From positions 434,001 through 498,000 of the forward strand of contig NZ_CP022297.1 in the NCBI RefSeq assembly GCF_017310015.1: DNA of 64,000 nt, in the 5' to 3' direction. A model generated the notes under the pieces. It searched no databases and had not been told where the DNA came from. It worked only from the letters and a program-made list of their open reading frames with translations. This document shows, piece by piece, positions 53,750 through 60,892 of the stretch. Within the stretch, counting starts at the first letter, position 1. Each line of letters starts with the position of its first letter. The translations under genes and the position numbers were made by a program. The stretch comes from Marinobacterium iners (GTDB lineage Bacteria > Pseudomonadota > Gammaproteobacteria > Pseudomonadales > Balneatricaceae).

Positions 53750-54745
53750 ATGAAACGCAGCTGGAAAGAAAAGGATGTCACGCAGGCGTTTTTCCCGGTG
53801 GCGATGAAGCCTGTATTTATCCAGACTTCGGAGGGTAGGCAAGATCTGTTCGATCATACAGCTTATGAACAGCTGCCCCGGCATCAGGCGGTCGTGGATA
53901 CCGATAAGAATCTTACCTTTGCGGTAGTAACAGACAGCTATCGGCTGATCACCAACCAGGAGGCCTATAACCTGGCGGCGGATGCCATGCGGACGGTGTT
54001 CAAGATGACCTCCATGAAGGATATGCAGTGCCTGAATGTGACCATGCCCAAAACCCGGTCTTTCTGCCATATCGACCTGATTCATACCAAGAGTGAGTTC
54101 GAACCCTGGGAAAAAGACCGCTGGACGCCCTTTGTACGCATCACCAACAGTTACAACCGTACCCACCGCCTGCGCTTTGAGATCGGCTTTTGCCGCTGGA
54201 TCTGTCTGAACGGTGTGATATTCGGCAGCAAAAGCGTCGAGATCAGCTTTGCGCATACCCGGCAGTTGGAAGACGCGATGAAGCGCTGGGAAGAGAACCT
54301 GGCCGGTATCCATGAGCTGGAGCGGCTGTTTGTCTCCCAGTTGCGTAACCTGCAGCGTTACCACGTGCCGGCCAAGTGGATGTTGCCGCTGACTTGCAAG
54401 GTATTTGATCTGCGCCTGCCGCCAGAGGCGGAGATCAAACGCAAACGTGCCGAAGAGCTAATCGAGTTTCGCAACGCCATTGCCGACCGCACCAGTGATT
54501 ACTTCGTGAAAATGGGGGAGCACGGCTACGCTGCACTGAATGTACTGTCGGACTACGCCAGCCACCCCGTGGGCGTGATGGCCCCTGAGTCGAAGATGGA
54601 TGGCTACCAGCACAAAACCGGTGAATGGATCATGGATTTCATCGAGCAGATAGAAAAGCGAGACTTCACCTTTGAAGCCTACCTGGCAGACTACCTGGAT
54701 ACTGCACAGCAGATTGCGGAGTTGAAGGTTGAGCGGGTGGAATAG
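53750..54745 (+). CDS. DUF932 protein inside the BREX operon
   Basis: A 331-residue DUF932 protein: FAVVTDSYRLITNQEAYNLA (phage/plasmid DUF932 form), FVRITNSYNRTHRLRFEIGF and CRWICLNGVIFG. DUF932 proteins are common on phages, plasmids and islands and have no firm role; some are grouped with DNA-interacting proteins. Four bases separate it from pglX, and the ribosome site lies in the pglX end, so it is part of the BREX transcript. It is not a core BREX gene. Confidence 0.82.
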   Translation: MKRSWKEKDVTQAFFPVAMKPVFIQTSEGRQDLFDHTAYEQLPRHQAVVDTDKNLTFAVVTDSYRLITNQEAYNLAADAMRTVFKMTSMKDMQCLNVTMPKTRSFCHIDLIHTKSEFEPWEKDRWTPFVRITNSYNRTHRLRFEIGFCRWICLNGVIFGSKSVEISFAHTRQLEDAMKRWEENLAGIHELERLFVSQLRNLQRYHVPAKWMLPLTCKVFDLRLPPEAEIKRKRAEELIEFRNAIADRTSDYFVKMGEHGYAALNVLSDYASHPVGVMAPESKMDGYQHKTGEWIMDFIEQIEKRDFTFEAYLADYLDTAQQIAELKVERVE

Positions 54746-54784
54746 CAGCCGGGGCTGACAGGTTGCGGATGTAGCTGGCCAGTC

Positions 54785-54886
54785 ATGCAAAACCACAGGA
54801 CGTTTGATCGGCCCGAGGCAATGATCGAGGTGCTGGTTGCTGAAGTGTTGGCGGCGTATCCTCTAAAATCACAGGTATCTGGATAA
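54785..54886 (+). CDS. Possible 33-residue ORF
   Basis: A small open frame (MQNHRTFDRPEAMIEVLVAE at its start) between the DUF932 and ATPase genes. It reads like coding DNA with an amphipathic helix but has no good ribosome site. It may be a remnant of a gene replaced when the cassette was assembled. Confidence 0.3.
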   Translation: MQNHRTFDRPEAMIEVLVAEVLAAYPLKSQVSG

Positions 54887-54901
54887 AGTGGCGATATAAA
54901 A

Positions 54902-56005
54902 ATGAGTGCGATCCGAACCCTGTCCATCAGTGGCTTCAAGTCTATTCGAAAGATGGACGGTTTGAGCCTGTCCAACCTGAACGTGCTGATCGGCGCCAAT
55001 GGCTCAGGGAAGAGTAATTTTGTTTCCTATTTCCGGATGCTCTCCGAGCTGGTAGAAGGGCGTCTGCAGGTATGGGCAAGCAAGCAGGGCGGTGCGGATC
55101 GCATTCTGAGTTACGGGGTCAAGGAAACATCCAGCCTGGAAACTCTGGTTTGCTTTGGTGATAACGAATACGAGTTGGTGCTTGAGCCCAACACAGACGA
55201 GAGTTTCACCTTTACCAAAGAACGCATTTACTTTGCCGGCGCTTACTATGGGCCAACCGACAAAAACCTTGGCACAGGCCATGCAGAATCCAAGCTAAAA
55301 GAGCGCATGAAATTCGGTGATGGGGCCTCGGTGGCAGAGTTCTGCTATGGCGCCATTTCCGGCTGGAAGGTCTATCACTTTCACGATACCAGCGATACGG
55401 CGGGGGTTAAGCGCCTGTGCGCCGTGCACGACAACGAATTCCTGCGCATGGACGCCTCCAACCTGGCGGCTTTTTTGTATCGACTGCAGAGTGAAAAGCC
55501 AGAGGTCTATAGCCAGATTCGCAAAACCGTTCGGCTGGCGGTGCCCTTCTTTGATGACTTCGTACTCAAGCCCATAACTCTGCCGAGTGAAGAGCAGCAG
55601 GTGCGTATGCTGTGGAAGCAGCAGGGCAGTGACTATTCACTTTGGCCCAGTCAGTTGTCGGATGGCTCTATTCGCTTTATCTGCCTGGTAACGGCACTGA
55701 TGCAGCCGCGTCTGCCGTCTACCATCATCATCGATGAACCCGAGCTGGGGCTTCACCCCTATGCGATCACCTTGTTGGGCGCTTTGGTACGTTCTGCGGC
55801 GAAGCGTACCCAGGTCATCATCTCAACCCAGTCCGTCCCGCTGCTGAACGAATTTGAAATTGATGATCTGATTGTGGTTGAGCGCGAGCAGGGCGCTTCT
55901 GTTTTCAAACGTCTGGATGAGTCCGACTTTGAGCGCTGGCTGGACGATTACACAGTCGGTGAGCTGTGGGAGAAAAACGTGCTGGGCGGGAGGCCTTCAC
56001 GATGA
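54902..56005 (+). CDS. AAA ATPase (AAA_21, OLD-like) in the BREX cassette
   Basis: A 367-residue SMC/ABC-type ATPase. It starts with SISGFKSIRKMDGLSLSNLNVLIGANGSGKSNF, quoted as parts: IGANGSGKS at 30-38 is Walker A. Walker B is TIIIDEPELGLHPYA near 277-291, then the H-like switch QVIISTQSVPLLN. Such ATPases pair with a nuclease in defence systems such as OLD, Gabija and PARIS. The following DUF4276 gene starts on its stop codon (ATGA), so the two are translated as a pair. Confidence 0.87.
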   Translation: MSAIRTLSISGFKSIRKMDGLSLSNLNVLIGANGSGKSNFVSYFRMLSELVEGRLQVWASKQGGADRILSYGVKETSSLETLVCFGDNEYELVLEPNTDESFTFTKERIYFAGAYYGPTDKNLGTGHAESKLKERMKFGDGASVAEFCYGAISGWKVYHFHDTSDTAGVKRLCAVHDNEFLRMDASNLAAFLYRLQSEKPEVYSQIRKTVRLAVPFFDDFVLKPITLPSEEQQVRMLWKQQGSDYSLWPSQLSDGSIRFICLVTALMQPRLPSTIIIDEPELGLHPYAITLLGALVRSAAKRTQVIISTQSVPLLNEFEIDDLIVVEREQGASVFKRLDESDFERWLDDYTVGELWEKNVLGGRPSR

Positions 56006-56679
56006 TTCGGGTGCATGTGATTTGTGAAGGGCAAACTGAAGAGATGTTCGTGAACGAGTTGCTGCAGCCGGTGTTCATGCACAAAGATATCTGGCTGGTG
56101 CCCGCGTTAGTGGGCAAGCCCGGTCACAAGGGCGGAAACTTCAAGTTTGAGCGTCTCAAGTCAGATGTCGAAAACCGCTTGCTGCAGGAGAAAACCGCAT
56201 ACTGCACCACGTTTTTTGACTTCTATGGCCTGCCGCCGAGCTTCCCAGGCAAAAACGATGTGGACGAGAGTGCCGATGTGGCTGAAAAAGCATCTGTCAT
56301 GAAAGCCAAGATGACAGAGGAGCTAACACGACTATTGGGTCAGGATGCCATGCGCCGTTTTATCCCTTATGTGCAGATGTATGAGTTTGAAGCGCTGCTG
56401 TTCAGTGATCCTGAAGCCCTAGCCAGGGGGATGGACATGCCTCAGATTGGCCAGCAGCTCATCGCCATCCGTGAAGGCTTTCCCAGTCCTGAGCACATCA
56501 ATAACAGCCCTAACACGGCCCCGAGCAAACGTCTTGAGCAGCTGATCTTCGGCTACGAGAAACCTTTGATGGGCAGTATTGCTGCATTGGAGGTCGGGTT
56601 GAATGCCATGCGTGAAAAGTGCGCGCTTTTCGATGGTTGGTTGAAAGAGTTGGAAGCAATCCCTGGTGTCGGAGGTTAA
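56002..56679 (+). CDS. DUF4276 (TOPRIM-like) partner protein
   Basis: A 225-residue DUF4276 protein. The acidic pattern VICEGQTEE near residues 7-14, FFDFYG with Asp73, and YEFEALLFSDPEA are placed like the metal-binding Glu and Asp of TOPRIM/OLD-type nucleases. In that reading it is the nuclease of the pair, controlled by the ATPase; this is inference from pattern. It overlaps the ATPase by four bases. Two bases separate its stop from the next GTG start. I chose ATG 56002 over an upstream frame because of this overlap. Confidence 0.78.
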   Translation: MIRVHVICEGQTEEMFVNELLQPVFMHKDIWLVPALVGKPGHKGGNFKFERLKSDVENRLLQEKTAYCTTFFDFYGLPPSFPGKNDVDESADVAEKASVMKAKMTEELTRLLGQDAMRRFIPYVQMYEFEALLFSDPEALARGMDMPQIGQQLIAIREGFPSPEHINNSPNTAPSKRLEQLIFGYEKPLMGSIAALEVGLNAMREKCALFDGWLKELEAIPGVGG

Positions 56680-56681
56680 CG

Positions 56682-57959
56682 GTGTTTAAAGAACTGAAAT
56701 TGACTAATGTCGGCCCGGCTCCATCCATGGAGTTGGAGTTCGGTCAGCGCCTTAATCTGATTACAGGGGATAATGGCCTGGGTAAAAGCTTTCTGCTGGA
56801 TATCGCCTGGTGGTCGATGACCCGTAAGTGGCCGTCTGAAATCAACCCCAAGCTGACCGTGGGGAAAAAGGTACAGCCTCAGCGCAAGGGTGACTCGTCT
56901 ATCAGCTTTTCCTTCTCGGGCAAGGTTAAAGAGGTTAGCTACGAAAGCACCTATCAGCGCAGGGAGGAAGCTTGGACAGGTAATGCTGGTCGTCCGGCGA
57001 ATCCCGGTCTGGTGCTCTATGCCATGACAGATGGTAGTTTTGCGGTCTGGGATCCGTCTCGGAATTATTGGCAGACCCGCAATGGCATCGATGTACAGGA
57101 GCGCCGTCCCGCGTATGTGTTTGCGCCGGACGAAGTGTGGCATGGCCTGAAAGCTGAGGACGGCACGGTTTTGTGTAATGGCCTGGTGCAAGACTGGGCA
57201 ACCTGGCAGAAGGAGAAAGGTGCAGCGTTCAGGCATTTGGTCAAGGTGCTGAAGGTGTTGTCGCCCTCTGATAAGGAAGAGCTGCAACCGGGCGACCTGA
57301 CCCGTATCAGCCTAGATGAAGCACGCGATATTCCGACGATCCGTATGCCCTATGGCCAAGATGTTCCAGTCGTCCATGCATCATCCGGTATCCGCCGTAT
57401 CATCGCGCTGGCTTATTTTTTGGTATGGGCCTGGGAAGAGCATCGCAAAGCCGCCGACTTGCTGCAGGAAGATCCGACCCATCAGGTGGTCTTTCTGATC
57501 GATGAAGTAGAGTCGCATCTGCACCCCAGCTGGCAGCGCAGCATCATTCCGGCGCTGTTGTCTGTCATGGAGCAGCTTATTCGGCGTCCTGATGTGCAGT
57601 TGATTACCGCTACCCATTCGCCGCTGATCATGGCATCCGTCGAGCCTGTGTTCGATCCTTCACAGGATGCCTGGTTTGATCTGGACTTGGAGCAGGGAGA
57701 GGTGAAGCTGCGGCAGCGGCCTTTTACGCGCCAAGGTGATGCGTCCAGCTGGCTGACCAGTGAGGCCTTTGATCTTGAGAGTGCCCGCTCAAAAGAGGCC
57801 GAGGTAGCACTGACACAGGCTTCAGAGGCGCTCAGTGATGACAGCTTTGATGCGCAGGATGCCAAGGCTTTGGATGCAAAACTGCGCGAAGTATTGAGTG
57901 ATACAGATCCGTTCTGGATGCGCTGGCGTTTTGTGGCTGAAAAGAAAGGGTGGCTCTGA
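56682..57959 (+). CDS. Septu-like ATPase (PtuA-like)
   Basis: A 425-residue AAA ATPase. Walker A is ITGDNGLGKSFLLD (27-40), Walker B is VVFLIDEVESHLHPSW near 270-285, then QLITATHSPLIMASVEPVFD. Paired with the HNH protein that follows, it has the two-gene layout of Septu, where PtuA controls the PtuB nuclease; retron-Ec78 uses the same pair as effector. The start is GTG 56682 with GGAGG 6 bases before it. No reverse transcriptase is in the window. Similarity to PtuA is by architecture; closer assignment needs alignment. Confidence 0.75.
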   Translation: MFKELKLTNVGPAPSMELEFGQRLNLITGDNGLGKSFLLDIAWWSMTRKWPSEINPKLTVGKKVQPQRKGDSSISFSFSGKVKEVSYESTYQRREEAWTGNAGRPANPGLVLYAMTDGSFAVWDPSRNYWQTRNGIDVQERRPAYVFAPDEVWHGLKAEDGTVLCNGLVQDWATWQKEKGAAFRHLVKVLKVLSPSDKEELQPGDLTRISLDEARDIPTIRMPYGQDVPVVHASSGIRRIIALAYFLVWAWEEHRKAADLLQEDPTHQVVFLIDEVESHLHPSWQRSIIPALLSVMEQLIRRPDVQLITATHSPLIMASVEPVFDPSQDAWFDLDLEQGEVKLRQRPFTRQGDASSWLTSEAFDLESARSKEAEVALTQASEALSDDSFDAQDAKALDAKLREVLSDTDPFWMRWRFVAEKKGWL

Positions 57960-57960
57960 G

Positions 57961-58560
57961 ATGCTGCATGTCGTCCCCCAGCCGGAGCCAGCGGAGTTTG
58001 ACCGCCAGGTGCGCCAAAAAGGGCTGCGTTATTTGAGTGAGTCAGGCATAGATCTGAGTCAGCCGCTGCCCGAAGGGGTCAAGTTACGTCCCTATTGGCG
58101 TAACTGCCTGCCGGATCTGTATGACCGGTTTGGTGGCATTTGCGCTTACCTCGCGATCCACTTTGAGCGCATTACGGGGGCGGGCTCGGTTGACCACTTT
58201 GTTGCCAAGTCGGAGCGACCGGATCAAGCCTATGAGTGGTCGAACTATCGTTTGGCTTGCTCACGTATGAATAGCCGTAAAAACGACTATAAGGATGTAC
58301 TCGATCCTTTCCTGATCGAAGATGGGCTCTTTCGCCTGGAGTTGGTCTCGGGACATATCTATCCCAATCCCGACCTGCCGCCAGCTCTTATGTCGGATGT
58401 AGATGCCACGATCACAAGGCTTAAACTGGATGATGGGGGCTGTCGAGAAGTGCGGGCTCGCCACTTCTCAGATTATATCCAGAACTTTTATACCGCTGAA
58501 TTTTTGAGACAGCGTTCACCCTTCGTTTGGTACGAAGCGAACCGCCAGGGACTGCTATGA
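57961..58560 (+). CDS. HNH endonuclease-like protein (PtuB-like)
   Basis: A 199-residue protein with an HNH site: VDHF (His79), EWSNYRLACSRMNSRKND (Asn95, Asn104, Asn108 in the expected positions). PtuB has this kind of site and cuts nucleic acid when released from PtuA. It starts one base after the ATPase stop. Its own stop overlaps the pglZ ATG by three bases (ATGA), so the nuclease is directly coupled to a BREX core gene. It has no membrane segment or signal. Confidence 0.8.
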   Translation: MLHVVPQPEPAEFDRQVRQKGLRYLSESGIDLSQPLPEGVKLRPYWRNCLPDLYDRFGGICAYLAIHFERITGAGSVDHFVAKSERPDQAYEWSNYRLACSRMNSRKNDYKDVLDPFLIEDGLFRLELVSGHIYPNPDLPPALMSDVDATITRLKLDDGGCREVRARHFSDYIQNFYTAEFLRQRSPFVWYEANRQGLL

Positions 58561-60875
58561 AACTGATCGATCTGCTGGCGGAGGAAGTTCGTGCCAGCGC
58601 CGCCTATAACTCCAATATCCAAATGGCACCGAGCGTTATCCTCTGGACTGACAAGCAGCGCCAGTGGGAATCTGCCTTGCCACTGCTGCAGGCTGCCATG
58701 CCTGAACTGGTGGTGCTGGGCGACTACGCCCCCGAGCAGAAGCGTGGGCCGGCCATCTGGATCAAATGTGTAATCGAAGGTGTATTGCCCGAGGTGCAGC
58801 TGCCGCAGGATCGTACTCCGATCCTGTATCTGCCAGGTGTAGAACGCCGCGATCTTCGTGCGATTACGGACTGCCCCGATGTGCTCAAGCCTTTGGCTGA
58901 ATTGCAGTATCGCGGCTGCTGGTGGATCTACAACAACACTGGCCGTGACTGGACGGTCAATGCTTTCCTGATCTCAGCCAACGGCGGTGCCGGTCTGGAT
59001 GTGGCCAAGGATGACAAGTCGCAACAGGCGATGTTGCGGGTGCTCACCGAAATACTGGAAAGCGAACGAGACGAGCTGGCCAACCGCCGCCTGGAGGCGC
59101 CGGACTTCAATAAGCTGGTGTCCAGTGATCCGGTGCGTGACCTGCTTAGCTGGATGAATGACAGCAAAGTATGCCGTGAACGCTGGGATGCGCCCCGTTG
59201 GCAGGCCCTGGTGGGCATCTGCGAGACTGAATATCACTTCAGCCCCGAGCGTGACGGCGAACTGACGGCTGCGGAGTTACTGTGTCAGCGTCAGGGTGTA
59301 TGGGAGAGCGTTTGGCAGCGGTATGCCGAGTCCTGTCATCATTACCCCAATTTGCCTGATCTTTTGATGAAGGTGCAGCCTGACCTTGCCGCAGATGGTG
59401 CCAGTTATCCTGCGATCAATGCGGATGAAGAACAGCGGCTGGAGCAGGATTTAAACCAGCTGCTGACTCTGAATTCAGCTGATGCACGCCAACAATTACA
59501 GCGACTTGAACAGCATCATTCTGAGCGTCGTAACTGGATCTGGTCTCAGCTGGGCCACGCACCGCTGGCAGGTGTGCTGGAATATCTGAGTCAGATTGCC
59601 GAACGCACACAGCAGGTGTTTTCCGGTATCGATGCCGAGGAGATGGCTGACCTTTACCGCCGGAAGTATTGGCAGGTGGATGACTTGGCACTCAAAGCCT
59701 TGGCCAGTCCACTGTCCAACGGACAGCAGGCTCTGGTGCAACAACTGCTGGCGCTGATCTACACCCCGTGGCTGGATGAAGTCACGCGCAATTTCCAGAG
59801 TCTGGTGAAGGCAAAGGGCTATCCCGGAATTGGTCAGGTGAACGAAGCCACGGCTGCTTATGCACCGGGTGGCGAGGTGGTCTTCTTTGTGGATGGCCTG
59901 CGCTATGACATCGCTCAACGGCTGGTGCAGATGCTGGTGTCCAAAGCGGATATCAAACTGTCCTCGAACTGGGCGGCGTTGCCATCGGTGACCGCGACGG
60001 CTAAGGCAGCAGTGACCCCTGTTCATGACAGGCTGACCGGCCGGGTAACGGATCGCGACTTTGAACCCAGTTTGCTGGAGGATGATAAGGATTTTTCGGC
60101 CTACTACCTGAAGAAATACCTGAAGGAAAAGGGCTGGGTGTATCTGGAAGAGGGCGAGTCCGGCGACCCATCAACTAATGCCTGGGTGCAGAGTGGTGAT
60201 ATTGACAAGGAAGGCCACGTTAAAGGTCTGAAGCTGGCGGCTCGCATCGATACGCTGCTGGAAGAAATTGTTGAGCGTGTGGATGAACTGTTGGCGGCCG
60301 GATGGCGCAAGATCCGTATCGTGACCGATCATGGTTGGGTGCTGACACCCGCTACCATGTATAAGGTGGATCTGACCAAGCACCTGACCGATACCCGCTG
60401 GGGCCGTTGCGCCGTGATCAAGGATACGGTGGATACCGGCTATCTGCAGCTGGGTTGGTACTGGAACGGTAATGTCAGTATCGCTATGGCGCCGGGGATC
60501 AGCAGTTTTAAGGCTGGGCAGCATTATGACCATGGCGGCTTGAGCTTGCAGGAGTGTCTGACCCCCGTCATCGAGCTCAGTAGTAACCAGCAAGTTCAGC
60601 CCGTTCCAAGTGTGAGTGCAACATTGTCAGACCTGCGTTGGTTGGGGTTGACCTGTAAGGTGCAGGCCGAAACTGATGCTGAGGGTGTGGTCGCAGTTCT
60701 GAGAACCCAGGCAGCGGATGCCGATTCCGAGATCTGTAAGCGTAAACCCCTCAAGGGCGGTAAATGCAGCCTGATGGTGGACGATGACTTTGAAGGCATG
60801 ACAGCGGTACTGGTACTACTGGATGACGGCGGCAACGTACTGGCGAAAAAACCGACCCTGGTCGGTGATGAATAA
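58557..60875 (+). CDS. pglZ: BREX protein PglZ
   Basis: A 772-residue core BREX protein of the alkaline-phosphatase superfamily. The metal residues lie in GEVVFFVDGLRYDIAQRL near 433-450 and RIVTDHGWVLTP near 588-600. PglZ is needed for both host methylation and defence in known systems. I use ATG 58557, which overlaps the HNH stop, over a longer frame from 58527. Confidence 0.94.
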   Translation: MKLIDLLAEEVRASAAYNSNIQMAPSVILWTDKQRQWESALPLLQAAMPELVVLGDYAPEQKRGPAIWIKCVIEGVLPEVQLPQDRTPILYLPGVERRDLRAITDCPDVLKPLAELQYRGCWWIYNNTGRDWTVNAFLISANGGAGLDVAKDDKSQQAMLRVLTEILESERDELANRRLEAPDFNKLVSSDPVRDLLSWMNDSKVCRERWDAPRWQALVGICETEYHFSPERDGELTAAELLCQRQGVWESVWQRYAESCHHYPNLPDLLMKVQPDLAADGASYPAINADEEQRLEQDLNQLLTLNSADARQQLQRLEQHHSERRNWIWSQLGHAPLAGVLEYLSQIAERTQQVFSGIDAEEMADLYRRKYWQVDDLALKALASPLSNGQQALVQQLLALIYTPWLDEVTRNFQSLVKAKGYPGIGQVNEATAAYAPGGEVVFFVDGLRYDIAQRLVQMLVSKADIKLSSNWAALPSVTATAKAAVTPVHDRLTGRVTDRDFEPSLLEDDKDFSAYYLKKYLKEKGWVYLEEGESGDPSTNAWVQSGDIDKEGHVKGLKLAARIDTLLEEIVERVDELLAAGWRKIRIVTDHGWVLTPATMYKVDLTKHLTDTRWGRCAVIKDTVDTGYLQLGWYWNGNVSIAMAPGISSFKAGQHYDHGGLSLQECLTPVIELSSNQQVQPVPSVSATLSDLRWLGLTCKVQAETDAEGVVAVLRTQAADADSEICKRKPLKGGKCSLMVDDDFEGMTAVLVLLDDGGNVLAKKPTLVGDE

Positions 60876-60892
60876 GGTTAGGAGAGAGATAC

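Noticed and set aside
54902..56679. A true PARIS system
   Set aside because: The partner belongs to DUF4276 by its motifs, not to the DUF4435 family that defines PARIS; only a general similarity is claimed.
56682..58560. A retron using the ATPase-HNH pair as effector
   Set aside because: No reverse transcriptase or msr/msd-like RNA is present in the window.
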